From positions 40,994 to 104,993 of the forward strand of contig JAEYWK010000042.1 of NCBI GenBank assembly GCA_023431345.1: a stretch of 64,000 nt of DNA. The letters run 5' to 3'. Source of the stretch: Pseudomonadota bacterium (lineage in GTDB: Bacteria; Myxococcota_A; Polyangia; Polyangiales; Polyangiaceae). The translations under genes and the position numbers were made by a program. Positions 34,428 to 43,446 of this stretch are shown in pieces (position 1 is the first letter of the stretch; every line of letters begins with the position of its first letter). Under the pieces are notes generated by a model. That model searched no databases. It was not told the DNA's origin and saw nothing but the letters and a program-made list of their open reading frames with translations.

Positions 34428-36068
34428 TCAATCTTTGAGGGGCGACGCCTTGAGCGCGGCCTTGCCTTCCTTGACGTAGACGCTGAACTTCACGCGCTTG
34501 GCGCCGTGGCGGCTCATCAGCGTGTCGCGGTTCTTCTTCAGCGTGGTCTCGAACTTCTCGTACGTGAAGCCGTCGGTGTTCTCGCCGCACTGCTGCTTCA
34601 GCGCCACGAACTCCTGATACACCGCGCGCCATTCCGCAAGCTCGGCAGCCTCCCCGCCCCAAGCGCCGCTGGGCGCGGAGCCTGACGGCGCGTCGGCCTG
34701 AGCCTCCATCGTCGTGTCGAGGTTCGCACCGGGCCGCCCGGGGGGCCGCGGCAAACGCGGATTGCCGGGCGCGGTGGGCAAACCGCGAGGGGTCGAGATC
34801 GGCAAGCTGGCAGGGCCCGAGCCCGGCGGCGGCGCCGGCATGTTCTCCCCCGGGAAGCTGAAGGCGCTCATCTGCGGCTCGGCCGGCAAATCGCCGAGCA
34901 CCTCCTTCAAATCTGCCGGACCGCGGCGCGGGCCGCCGCCCTTGGCCAGGATTTTGTCGACGCCGTCGTTCAAATCGGAGGCAATGCGCCGGAAGACGCC
35001 GCGGAACTTGCTGGGTTGAAGCTGATCGCTCTCCCCCTTGGCCAGGCGCTGCACCTCGAGCCTGAAGTTGTGGATCGGCCGCGTGTGCTCGAGCAGGCTG
35101 AAGCCGATGCCGATCAGCGCCGTCGCGACGGCGATCGCCACCGCCAGCGCGACGTTGGCGTTGGCCTTGTCCTGATCGTCGGCCTTCTGCAAGAAGCCGA
35201 GCGGCCCTGCTACCGCCTTGGGCTCGCGCGCCACCGCGTAACCGGCGCCGAGGCGCCAAGCTTCGCCGGGCAGCTTCGAGTACTGCACGCCGACCATGCC
35301 CGCGATGGTGCGCACCTTGCTGCGCCCCTTGGTTTGGTACTCTTCGTCGCCCTCGAGCGACGCAAAATCGCCCACGATCTGGTCGAGCTGCGCGATCGGG
35401 AACGACTCGGGCGCGCCCGACGAGACGCGCGCGCCCGACGTGTAGAAGGCGATGGCGGCGCCGGTGCGCGACGACAGCTCACGCGCGAAGCGGTCGTCCA
35501 AAATGCGAGCCCCGACGATCGCGCCCGCCGGCAGCTGCGAGGTGTCGAGCTCGACGGGGCGAGCGACGACGCGATAAATGCGATCGAGCACGAGGGTGTC
35601 GTCGCGGATGTAGCCGCGCAGCGCGTCGGCGACGACCGGGTAGCCGCCGAGCTCGAAATTGGCGTTACCCGACGCTTGTTCGTAGCCCAAGTGCGCCACC
35701 ACGCGGCCGTGCTGATCGACCGCGAACACGGCGTCGAACGCCTGATCGGCGGGGATGCTGGCGTTGATCTTCTTCAGCGCCGCGAGCGTCTTGTCGCGCG
35801 CTTCGTCGGGCACCTTGTTCTCGTTTTCGCTGGACTTGGCCAGCGACCGCGCGACGTCGGCGTCGACACCGAACGAGATCAACTGCGCCGAGCGCTGCCG
35901 CGCGTCGTTGCTCAAGTACCAAGTGACGACCTGGCTGTCGGACGACAGCGCTTCGCCCATCGCGCGCGCGCCGGCGCGGTTGTACATGCTCGTCGCGAGG
36001 AACAACAAGAAGGTGGCCGTACCGACGAGCAACCCCAGAACCACGTACCAAAAACGGGAGGCGAGCAT
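34428..36068 (-). CDS. MXAN_5187-like membrane sensor (extracytoplasmic domain, HAMP, conserved C-terminal domain)
   Basis: The protein has 546 residues. Membrane helix 1 (about 5-27), a periplasmic Cache-like sensor region (about 28-300; FDAVFAVDQHGRVVAHLG, GAIVGARILDDRFA), helix 2 (about 301-323), a HAMP-like linker (HTRPIHNFRLEVQRLAKG onward), a Pro/Gly-rich stretch (about 385-460), and a C-terminal 70-residue domain (EFVALKQQCGENTDGFTYEK, ending VYVKEGKAALKASPLKD) that I recognise as the MXAN_5187 C-terminal family of myxobacteria. There is no kinase or methyl-accepting domain, so the output is unknown. It starts 3 bases after the gene upstream (36072-36869). Confidence 0.8.
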   Translation of the reverse strand: MLASRFWYVVLGLLVGTATFLLFLATSMYNRAGARAMGEALSSDSQVVTWYLSNDARQRSAQLISFGVDADVARSLAKSSENENKVPDEARDKTLAALKKINASIPADQAFDAVFAVDQHGRVVAHLGYEQASGNANFELGGYPVVADALRGYIRDDTLVLDRIYRVVARPVELDTSQLPAGAIVGARILDDRFARELSSRTGAAIAFYTSGARVSSGAPESFPIAQLDQIVGDFASLEGDEEYQTKGRSKVRTIAGMVGVQYSKLPGEAWRLGAGYAVAREPKAVAGPLGFLQKADDQDKANANVALAVAIAVATALIGIGFSLLEHTRPIHNFRLEVQRLAKGESDQLQPSKFRGVFRRIASDLNDGVDKILAKGGGPRRGPADLKEVLGDLPAEPQMSAFSFPGENMPAPPPGSGPASLPISTPRGLPTAPGNPRLPRPPGRPGANLDTTMEAQADAPSGSAPSGAWGGEAAELAEWRAVYQEFVALKQQCGENTDGFTYEKFETTLKKNRDTLMSRHGAKRVKFSVYVKEGKAALKASPLKD

Positions 36069-36071
36069 GAT

Positions 36072-36869
36072 TTACTTGGCGTCCTGAGCTTTTTGGGCGG
36101 ACTTGGCCTTCTCGGCTTCGGCCTTCTCTTCGGCCTCGGCCGTCTTCTGATCCATCACCTTGATGGCGGCTCGGAGATCGACGTCGGCCGCGTCAACCTT
36201 GACGGGCACGGCTTCACCGACCTTTTTGCCCGCGAAGAATGCCTGCAGCGTGTACTCGCCCGGCTCCTGCGCGTTGACGCTGAACTCACCCTTGAGCGAC
36301 GGGTAGCCGATGCTCGCGACGTTCGGCTCGGCCACGATCCACATGCGCAGGCTCGGCGCCGCTTCGTCGCGGATCTCGTAAGTGCCCGGCGCCGCCGGCG
36401 TCCATTCACGCTGCGCACCCTGGCCCTGGTCGGCGGGCAAGAACGTCTTGATGTCGACGCCATACAGGCGGTGCTTGAAGGGATCGGTATTTTGGAACGT
36501 GAGGCGAGTACCGGGAGGCACCACGATCGTCACCGGCGTCGTGCGGCCCCCACCGATACGCACCAGCACCGGCGGCGGGGCCTTCTGCGGCGTAATCGCG
36601 AGCAACGCGACGCACAGCTCTTTGGGAATGTGCGGGAACGGCCGACGAAACTCGGAGCGCACCGTGGGCACCGCTTCGCGGAACGAGTAGCCGTGGTTGA
36701 CGGGATCCTTGGCTTCGGCCCACACCGGGTTGCGCAGCCAGCGGAAGCCATCGAGGCGCCCCTTCACGCGCGCAGCGTCAGCGCTACCCGGAGCGACGAC
36801 TAGCGCGAGCAGCGCCAGACCAATACCCATGCCCCATCGACGCGGCGATCGAGTCCGAAACATGCTCAT
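36072..36869 (-). CDS. Periplasmic beta-sandwich protein paired with the MXAN_5187-like sensor
   Basis: The protein has 265 residues. Signal peptide about 1-32 (GIGLALLALVVAPGSADA). The mature part holds a cupredoxin-like region, PVTIVVPPGTRLTFQNTDPF followed by KHRLYGV, with the N-x-D-x-x-x-H pattern, then PGTYEIRDEAAPSLRMWIVA and a second strand-rich module; the last 40 residues are Lys/Ala/Glu-rich and helical. Of possible copper ligands only His and Met positions are kept, so metal binding is uncertain. It is spaced 3 bases from the sensor gene, so it may be its periplasmic partner (inference). ATG at residue 3 or the later in-frame ATG (MGIGLAL) are alternative starts. Confidence 0.78.
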   Translation of the reverse strand: MSMFRTRSPRRWGMGIGLALLALVVAPGSADAARVKGRLDGFRWLRNPVWAEAKDPVNHGYSFREAVPTVRSEFRRPFPHIPKELCVALLAITPQKAPPPVLVRIGGGRTTPVTIVVPPGTRLTFQNTDPFKHRLYGVDIKTFLPADQGQGAQREWTPAAPGTYEIRDEAAPSLRMWIVAEPNVASIGYPSLKGEFSVNAQEPGEYTLQAFFAGKKVGEAVPVKVDAADVDLRAAIKVMDQKTAEAEEKAEAEKAKSAQKAQDAK

Positions 36870-37244
36870 TGCCGTGGCACGGTAATCTGTACCAAGGCGA
36901 ACGGGCCAGCGAAAAACGCCGGCCCGTTCAAAGGCTACTTACCACTTGGGCCGCGAAGTCATGGATGTAGTCCGAACCCCTAGCAGCGCTAGGTGGGAGA
37001 CTCTTCTTTCCCCGGCTTCTGGCTTCCCGGTGAGAAAATCCGGGCTTGCTCTCCACCAGGGACTCATCTCCCGGTTCGATTACTATCAGGGATTCGTTAC
37101 TACGGACTCGCGCACCCTGCAGAGGGAGCCGAACTGATCTTATGGACGAGAACCGGATCCGTCAACGCCGCCAGAAGCGGATCGAGCGAAGCAGGCGATT
37201 GCCGAAAACTGGGCCAAAGCCTTCGCTTTTTGCACTTTGGCGAC
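36870..37244. other. Relatively AT-rich intergenic block with hairpins, no gene recognised
   Basis: This 375-base gap between the divergent genes at 36869 and 37245 is visibly poorer in GC than its surroundings. It contains the strong hairpin at 36899-36929, a six-pair hairpin CCTAGC-AGC-GCTAGG within 36980-37000, and CCCGG-N9-CCGGG near 37030. Short frames here have no coding character. I compared it by eye with tRNA, tmRNA, SRP RNA, RNase P RNA and common riboswitches and found no match. It may hold a structured leader or small RNA. Confidence 0.4.
36899..36929. promoter_or_regulatory. Long hairpin upstream of the beta-sandwich gene
   Basis: GAACGGGCC (36899-36907) pairs perfectly with GGCCCGTTC (36921-36929); GCG and CGC add three inner pairs around an AAAAA loop, with one mismatch. 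It lies 30 bases upstream of the minus-strand start at 36869. No T-run follows on either strand, so it is more like an operator or leader structure than a terminator. Confidence 0.5.
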
Positions 37245-39137
37245 ATGATCGAGTCGCTCGCCGCGCACGGCGTTGAAAGCCCGCCCCACAGCCCCGCCGA
37301 AGGAACCGCGTCCGGGCCGTTGGCCAGCGGGGTGAAAGCGGCCGCCAACGCTGGCGTAGCCCGCTTCGTCGGCCCCGGTGCCTTGACGGAGCTGCTCGTC
37401 GAAGCCGAGCAGGAAGGCCTGCTCCCGGTGCAGCTCGAGGCCCCAGGGCCGGGCCACCGCGGCCGCTTGGGAGTCATGATCGAGGGCGCCATCGAGAGCG
37501 CGCTCGAGCGGCGAGGCGCCTGCCCGCCCGGCGTGGCGGCCGCTACCGACCTCGCGCTCTCGCTCGCCGACCAACTCTATCGCGCGCGGCTCGTCGAGCT
37601 GCGCGGCATCGCGCTCGGGCTCGGAACGCTGGGCGGCATGGCCGATGCGGATCACACCCTCGACCCCGAGGACAGCGCGGTGCTCCGCTACCTGCTCACG
37701 GCCGCGGCGCTCCATCCTCTGCGCCTCTACCTCAACGGCGCGGATCGAGGCCTACGCGTGTTCACGGTACCGGTGGCGCTGAACGAGCTGATGCCAGGCA
37801 GCGCGCCGAACGCCATCGTCTGCCTCGAGACCGCGCCTCCGCCTTCCGTGCAGCCCGCGGTCGCGCGGAGCGCCGCTGCGATGGAGAGCTCGCAGCAGCC
37901 GCCCGTGGTCGTCGAAATTGTGGCGCCCGCGCTAGCGGTCGTCGCTTCCCCTGCCTTGGCCGAGCCGGAAGGCGAGCTCGAGCCAGAGTCGGATGACGCG
38001 GTAACGGTAGTGCCTCCGGCGGTACGAACGGCCGAGGTACGTGTGACGAGCGACGTGCCAGAGAGGAGCGACGTGCCCGACAGGAGCGTCGTGGCGGAAG
38101 CGAGCGACGTGCTCGAGGCGCTCACGCCGCCGCCCAGCTCGGTCAGCGGCATCGATCTGAGCCCGCCCGATGTGGCCGCGTTCTCGACGCATCCGCCCGT
38201 GATCGCCGACGCCTTGCCCCCGGAGCCGCCCGGCGCCGAAGAGCTCTTCGAGCCGAGCCCCGTGCCGCCCGAGCCGTTCGTGCGCGGGCCGCTCTATGCC
38301 TCCGCCGACAGCGACTGGCGCACCTGGGCCGAAGAGCTGACGACCGCGCGCGGCCCCAAGCCGCTGAGCGTCATCGAGCGCATGTTCGTGAGCGCCTACG
38401 TGCCGCTGGCGGACGCGGTGGCGCGCGGTATCGGCGACGCTTCTGCCAAGCAGGTGCTGGCGACGTGGGCCTCGTCGTTCGAGCAGAGCTACCGCGAAGC
38501 CTTCGCGGCGCTCCGCGTGCGGGGCAAGCGCCCGAGCATGGTGCTCGACATCCCCGACATCGCGCTGCGCATCGGCCGCTTGCACGGCGCGCGCCGGGTG
38601 GAGCTGATTTGCGTCGACGGCATGCGCTTCGATCTGGGGCTGCGCGTCGAGCAGCGGGTACGCTGGCGCATGGCCCAAGAAGTGGCGTTGACCGAGCGGC
38701 TGCTGCTGTGGAGCGCCCTACCCTCCACGTCCGCGGTGCAGCTCGAGCTCCTGGGCCGCGGCCCGGAGGCGCTCAAGACGTGGACGGGCGAGGTGTCGTC
38801 GGAGATCCCCGTCGCCCGCGGCCAGAACGCGCGCACGCCGCGGCGCGTGAAGGTGGGACACCGTGATCTGCTGAAGCTCGACTTGGTCGAAGCGCGCTTG
38901 ATGGCTCCCGGCGACCACGAGGCCCCTCGCCTCGACGACCTCGCGGACGAGCTCGCCGAGGTGCTGTCCGCGCAGCTCGCGCGCCTACCCGCGCGCACCT
39001 TGGCGATCGTGTTCGGCGACCACGGCTTCAGGCTCGACGCCATGGAGTCGGGCAGCACCAGCGCCAAGAGCGGCGGCGCCTCGCCCGAGGAAGTGTTGGT
39101 GCCCGCCTTCGCCTGGCTCGTGGGCGGCGTGCACTGA
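37245..39137 (+). CDS. PglZ-like alkaline-phosphatase-superfamily protein with disordered linker
   Basis: The protein has 630 residues from ATG 37245; longer in-frame extensions run into low-coding sequence. About 1-195 is an unknown helical region, 200-370 an acidic Pro/Val-rich linker, and 400-630 resembles the PglZ fold: metal-site ELICVDGMRFDLGLR (Asp458), LPSTSAVQLELLG at the place of the nucleophile, FGDHGF (Asp592, His593), and SGGASPEEVLVPAFAWL at the end. Most PglZ proteins have HGG in the last motif; here it is SGG (Ser609), so a metal ligand may be lost. PglZ occurs in BREX defence and in PorX (known), but no BREX gene is nearby. Confidence 0.68.
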   Translation: MIESLAAHGVESPPHSPAEGTASGPLASGVKAAANAGVARFVGPGALTELLVEAEQEGLLPVQLEAPGPGHRGRLGVMIEGAIESALERRGACPPGVAAATDLALSLADQLYRARLVELRGIALGLGTLGGMADADHTLDPEDSAVLRYLLTAAALHPLRLYLNGADRGLRVFTVPVALNELMPGSAPNAIVCLETAPPPSVQPAVARSAAAMESSQQPPVVVEIVAPALAVVASPALAEPEGELEPESDDAVTVVPPAVRTAEVRVTSDVPERSDVPDRSVVAEASDVLEALTPPPSSVSGIDLSPPDVAAFSTHPPVIADALPPEPPGAEELFEPSPVPPEPFVRGPLYASADSDWRTWAEELTTARGPKPLSVIERMFVSAYVPLADAVARGIGDASAKQVLATWASSFEQSYREAFAALRVRGKRPSMVLDIPDIALRIGRLHGARRVELICVDGMRFDLGLRVEQRVRWRMAQEVALTERLLLWSALPSTSAVQLELLGRGPEALKTWTGEVSSEIPVARGQNARTPRRVKVGHRDLLKLDLVEARLMAPGDHEAPRLDDLADELAEVLSAQLARLPARTLAIVFGDHGFRLDAMESGSTSAKSGGASPEEVLVPAFAWLVGGVH

Positions 39138-39142
39138 CCAGA

Positions 39143-39175
39143 CGTCCCCGCCCGTCTCGGAGACGAGTGGGGACG
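39143..39175. terminator. Hairpin between convergent genes (probable bidirectional terminator)
   Basis: CGTCCCCGCCCGTC (39143-39156), loop TCGGA, GACGAGTGGGGACG (39162-39175): fourteen pairs with one mismatch and one wobble. It sits between the stops of the PglZ-like gene (39137) and the RND gene (39187). There is no T-run, as is common in GC-rich genomes. Confidence 0.6.
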
Positions 39176-39186
39176 CCTCGACGGGC

Positions 39187-42100
39187 TCACTCGGCGTGGC
39201 TGGGAGACTCGCTGCCGAGCAGCCGATCCAGCTCGCGCTCGCCGCGATCGACGGGGCCCTGCTTCTTGCGGCGCTTCCGCCACTCGACGACGTCGTCGAA
39301 CAGCGAGTAGGCGACCGGCACCGCCACCAGCGTCAGCAGCAGCGACAGCGACTGGCCGCCGATCACGATGCCAGAGATGTTGCGGTTGCTGCCGGAGCCG
39401 ATGCCCCGCGACAGGGCGAGCGGGATCATGCCGGCCACGAACGCCAGCGTGGTCATCAAGATCGGCCGCAAGCGGTCGCGGTTGGCCTCCAGGATCGCGT
39501 CGAGCCGGCTTCGCCCCTGCTGGCGCAGGTGATTGGTGTGGTCGATCTGCAAGATCGAGTTCTTCTTCACCACGCCGAACAGCACGAGCAAGCCGAGGGC
39601 CGACATCAGGTTCAAGCCTTGGCCGAACAAGATCAGCGACAGCAGCGCGAACGGCACCGTGAGCGGCAGCGAGATCAAAATGATGACCGGCTGCAGCCAC
39701 GACTCGAACTGCGCGGCCAAGATCAAGTACATGAAGACGAACGAGAGCGCGAAGGCCAGCGCGAAGCCCGCCCCCAGCTCCGACGAGGACTTGGAGCGCC
39801 CCGTCGGTACGAGCCGGTATTCGGGCCCCGTGTGCTGCTTTTCGAAGGCGGCCTTCATCGCCGTGACGACGTCGCTCTCGCCGAAGCCGGGCGCGACGTT
39901 GGCCATGAACGTCACCTGGCGCTGGCGACCGAGGCGGTTCACCTGCGACGGACCGGTGCCTTCGGTGACGGTCACGACCGAAGACAGCGGCACGGTGCCA
40001 TACTTGCGCGACGGCACCGTCATCAGGGCGATGCCGCTGACGTCGCGCCGGTACGCCTTCTCGGCGCGCAGCCGGATGTCGTACGACTCGCCCTGCTCCG
40101 CGAACGTGGACGCCTTCACGCCCGCGACCAGCATGCGCAGGGTGTCGGCCACGTCCGACACGTTGACGCCTAGGTCCGCGGCGCGGTCGCGATCGATCGC
40201 GACGCGCAGCTCGGGCTTGCCGGTGATCAGGTTGGTGTCGAAGTCGACGACGGCGGGGTGCTTCTTGATCTCCGGCTCCATCTTGGCCGCGAGCGACTCG
40301 AGCTGGTGCAAGTCGGGACCGGCGAGCACGTACTGCACGGCCGCCGAGGAGGCGCCCGCGTTGATGGCCGCCACCTCCGCCACGCTCACCCGCAAGGTCT
40401 TCGGCAATTTCGCCAAGATTTGCTTACGCACCCGATCCATCAGCTCGAGCTGCGAGATCTCGCGCTCGCGCGGGTCTTTCAGGGCCACGTACACGCTGGC
40501 GAGGTTCTGAACCTTGGCGTCGCCGCCCGCGACCGTCGTCACCGTGTGCAGCACACCCGACAACTTTCGCACGTCTTGCGCGACGCGCTCGGCGATCAGG
40601 GCCGTCTCGTCCGCGCTCGTACCTTCGGGGGTGCGCAGGCTGACCTCGAACTGCGCCTGATCGTCCACCGGCACGAAGCCGGTAGGGATGTGCTTCATCA
40701 GCTGACCGCACGAGCCGAGCGAGAGCGCGCACGTCACCACCACGACCCAGCGATGACGCATGCACCAGCCCAAGATCGCCATGTAGACGCGCTCGACGGG
40801 GCGGTAGAACCAATCGACGACGCGGCTCAGCCCCTTGCCGCGTTGGTGCGACACGCCGCTGAGCAGGCGCGCGCTGAGCGTCGGGGTCAGCGCGAAGCTC
40901 ACGATCATCGACACGCCGACCGCGAAGGCCATCGTGTAGCCGAAGTTCTTCAGGAAGCGCCCCGGGATGCCGCCCACGAACGCCACCGGCACGAACACTG
41001 CCATCAAGCTGAGCGTGGTCGCCAAGACGGGCAGGCCGATTTCCCGCGTCGCCAGCACCGCCGCCGGGAAGGGCTTCATGCCCTTCTCCTCGATGTAGCG
41101 GACGATGTTCTCGAGCACCACGATCGCGTCGTCGATCACGATGCCGACCGCCAGCGCTAGCGCCAGCAGCGTGAGCATGTTGAGGGTGAAGCCCTGCATC
41201 CACATCAGCGCGAAGGTGCCGATGATCGAGATCGGGATGGAGATGGCGGCGATCAGCGTGCTGCGGGCGTTGCCGAGGAACAGCAGCACCACCACCGCCG
41301 CCAGCAAGGCGCCGATGATCAAGTGCTCCTTCACGGCGCCCACGCCGGTGCGGATCGAGGCCGAGTTGTCGCGGATCACCTCGAGCTTGATGCCGGCCGG
41401 CAACGTGCGCTTCACCTCGTCGAGGCGCTTGAGCACCGTGTCGACGACCTGCACCGTGTTGGTGCCGGACTGCTTACGGATCGACAGCACCACCGTGCGC
41501 TCGCCGTCGTAACTGGCGATGCTCGTCAGCTCCTCCTCCGCGTCCTCGACCTGCGCTACGTCACCGATGCGCACGGTGTGCCCCGACTCGTCTTTCAGCA
41601 CGAGGCGCTCGAGGGCCTCGACGGTGGTGACGCGACCGGCGATGCGCAAGGTGATGGCCTGCGGGCCCGTATCCACGCTGCCGCCCGGCGTGGTCAGGTT
41701 CTGCGCGAGCAGGGCGCGCTGAACGTCGACCGCGCTCAGGTTGTAGGCGCGCAGCTTCACCGGATCCATGCGCACGTGGACCTGCCGCGCGCGGCCGCCG
41801 ACGATCGTCACCTGACCGACACCGGAGATGCTCTCGATCTGCCGCCGCACGCGCTTGTCCGCGATTTCGGTGACCTCGCGGATGGGCTGGCTCGAGCGCA
41901 GCGCCACGAGCAGCACCGGCGCCGCCTGCGGGTCCACCTTGCTCACGATGGGCGCGTCGATGCCGCGCGGCAGGTCACGCAGCACGTTGCTGACTTTGTC
42001 GCGCACGTCTTGCGCCGCGACGTCGGACCCCTTGTCGATCTTGAAGGCGATCGCGACCTGCGAAAAGCCCTCGCTCGACGTCGAGCGCAGCTCATCGATG

Positions 42101-42330
42101 CCGTCGATGGTGTTGACGGCGCCTTCGATTTTGTCGCTGACGTCGGACTCCATCTCTTCCGGCGCGGCGCCCTCGAGCGTCGTCGTCACGAGCACGAACG
42201 GCAGGTCGATGTTCGGGAACTGATCGAGGCCGAGGCGGGTGTAGCCCACGCCGCCCAGCACGACGATCACGAGCATCAGCACGCCCGCCAGAACCGGGCG
42301 CCGAACGCAGACTTGAGCGAGCCATTGCAT
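39187..42330 (-). CDS. RND efflux pump, inner-membrane transporter (HAE-1 type)
   Basis: The protein has 1047 residues, the usual AcrB/MexB length. Twelve membrane helices in two repeats with two large periplasmic loops. Seen: LGLDQFPNIDLPFVLV at the N-terminus, the paired proton-relay aspartates of TM4 in AVGIVIDDAIVVLENI, and GMIPLALSRGIGSGSNRNIS near TM11. The two Asp indicate the hydrophobic/amphiphilic drug (HAE) branch and not the metal branch. It is driven by proton flow and works with the adaptor and TolC-like channel coded just upstream in the same operon (24 and 8 bases apart). Confidence 0.95.
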   Translation of the reverse strand: MQWLAQVCVRRPVLAGVLMLVIVVLGGVGYTRLGLDQFPNIDLPFVLVTTTLEGAAPEEMESDVSDKIEGAVNTIDGIDELRSTSSEGFSQVAIAFKIDKGSDVAAQDVRDKVSNVLRDLPRGIDAPIVSKVDPQAAPVLLVALRSSQPIREVTEIADKRVRRQIESISGVGQVTIVGGRARQVHVRMDPVKLRAYNLSAVDVQRALLAQNLTTPGGSVDTGPQAITLRIAGRVTTVEALERLVLKDESGHTVRIGDVAQVEDAEEELTSIASYDGERTVVLSIRKQSGTNTVQVVDTVLKRLDEVKRTLPAGIKLEVIRDNSASIRTGVGAVKEHLIIGALLAAVVVLLFLGNARSTLIAAISIPISIIGTFALMWMQGFTLNMLTLLALALAVGIVIDDAIVVLENIVRYIEEKGMKPFPAAVLATREIGLPVLATTLSLMAVFVPVAFVGGIPGRFLKNFGYTMAFAVGVSMIVSFALTPTLSARLLSGVSHQRGKGLSRVVDWFYRPVERVYMAILGWCMRHRWVVVVTCALSLGSCGQLMKHIPTGFVPVDDQAQFEVSLRTPEGTSADETALIAERVAQDVRKLSGVLHTVTTVAGGDAKVQNLASVYVALKDPREREISQLELMDRVRKQILAKLPKTLRVSVAEVAAINAGASSAAVQYVLAGPDLHQLESLAAKMEPEIKKHPAVVDFDTNLITGKPELRVAIDRDRAADLGVNVSDVADTLRMLVAGVKASTFAEQGESYDIRLRAEKAYRRDVSGIALMTVPSRKYGTVPLSSVVTVTEGTGPSQVNRLGRQRQVTFMANVAPGFGESDVVTAMKAAFEKQHTGPEYRLVPTGRSKSSSELGAGFALAFALSFVFMYLILAAQFESWLQPVIILISLPLTVPFALLSLILFGQGLNLMSALGLLVLFGVVKKNSILQIDHTNHLRQQGRSRLDAILEANRDRLRPILMTTLAFVAGMIPLALSRGIGSGSNRNISGIVIGGQSLSLLLTLVAVPVAYSLFDDVVEWRKRRKKQGPVDRGERELDRLLGSESPSHAE

Positions 42331-42353
42331 GCTGAATTGCTCCTATTTCGCGC

Positions 42354-43439
42354 TCAGCGAACCTTGCGCCCGTTGGCGAGTCCGCTCAGGTCGGACACGA
42401 CGATTTGGTCGGTCTCGCTCACGCCGCGCCTGATCGCCACGCGATCGCTCAGCTTCGGGCCGACCGCCACCAGGCGCTCCTCCAGCCGACCGCCCACGAC
42501 GGCGAACAGCCGCGTCTGCTCGTCGACGACGCGCAGCGAACGGGCCGCGACCGTCGGCAGCTTCTGCGAGCCGATCACCAGCTCCACGTCCGCGAACATG
42601 CCCGGCAAGAGCGCGCGGTCGGAGTTCTCGACGATCGCCTCCGCCACCAAGTCTCGCGTCGTCGCGCGGAGAGCCCCCGACACGAAGCGCACCTTGCCCG
42701 TGAACTTGCGGCCAGGATACGCCGCCACCGAGAACGACACGTCCGCGTTCTCCTTCACGCTCGCCACCTGGGCCTCCGGAATGGCAATCTCCAGACGCAG
42801 GGGATCCGCGGACACGATCGTGACGACGCGCGAGTCTTGGCGGACGAACTGCCCGACCTCGACGAAGCGCTCGGTGACGACGCCCGCGAACGGGGCCCGG
42901 ATCACCCCGTCGCCGACGTTTTGGGCCGCGAGGGCGGCGCGCGCGGAGGCCGCCTGCACGCTGAGCGGCAGCGTCCGGCATTGGCCGATCTTTTGCTGAT
43001 ACTCGAGATCGCTGATCGCGCCCTTCGCCTTGAGCTGCTCGTAGCGGTCGCACTCGGTGCGCGCCAGCTCTTCTTGCGCGCGCGTGGTGTCGACCTGGGC
43101 GCGCGCCTCCGCGGCCGACAGCGCCGCCGCCCGAGTATCGAGCTTGGCGAGCACTTGGCCTGGCTTGATCTGCTCGCCTCGCTCCACCGACGTCGCCAGC
43201 ACGCGGCCGTTGGCGTTGGCGGCGAGGTCGGTCTCGCGATCACCGCGCAGCGTGCCCGTGAGCCGCAGCGTGCGCGGCACCTCCATCAGCCGCGCCAGCT
43301 CCGTTTGCACGGAGACGGCCGGCTCTTCGCGAACGCCCGCGGCAGCGTCGGCGTTCTTTCCAGTGCAGGCGACGGAGTTGATGGCGGCGAGGAGCGTGAA
43401 GCAGAGCGCGGAGCGGCGAACGACGGATGAGGTGAGCAT
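42354..43439 (-). CDS. RND efflux periplasmic adaptor (membrane fusion protein)
   Basis: The protein has 361 residues. Signal with a lipobox-like INSVAC (Cys25). Order: biotinyl-lipoyl half (GRVLATSVERGEQIKPGQVL), alpha hairpin (about 95-155), second lipoyl half (DGVIRAPFAGVVTERFVEVG), beta barrel (LRLEIAIPEAQVASVKENA) and membrane-proximal domain. It bridges the RND transporter and the outer-membrane channel. It lies 8 bases after the tolC-like gene and 24 before the RND gene. Confidence 0.93.
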   Translation of the reverse strand: MLTSSVVRRSALCFTLLAAINSVACTGKNADAAAGVREEPAVSVQTELARLMEVPRTLRLTGTLRGDRETDLAANANGRVLATSVERGEQIKPGQVLAKLDTRAAALSAAEARAQVDTTRAQEELARTECDRYEQLKAKGAISDLEYQQKIGQCRTLPLSVQAASARAALAAQNVGDGVIRAPFAGVVTERFVEVGQFVRQDSRVVTIVSADPLRLEIAIPEAQVASVKENADVSFSVAAYPGRKFTGKVRFVSGALRATTRDLVAEAIVENSDRALLPGMFADVELVIGSQKLPTVAARSLRVVDEQTRLFAVVGGRLEERLVAVGPKLSDRVAIRRGVSETDQIVVSDLSGLANGRKVR

Positions 43440-43446
43440 GGACTTG

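Noticed and set aside
37020..37090. RNase P RNA or tRNA-like similarity (GAGAAAATCCGGGCT; GGTTCGATTA)
   Set aside because: Only short matches; the partner conserved regions of RNase P RNA and the pairing T-stem or acceptor stem of a tRNA are missing.
36946..37137. Small + strand frame in the AT-rich gap
   Set aside because: Third positions lack the G/C bias of the genome and the product has no recognisable pattern.
37245..39137. BREX defence system suggested by the PglZ-like protein
   Set aside because: No brxA, brxB, brxC, pglX or brxL-like gene is present in the flanks; neighbours are a sensor and an efflux pump.
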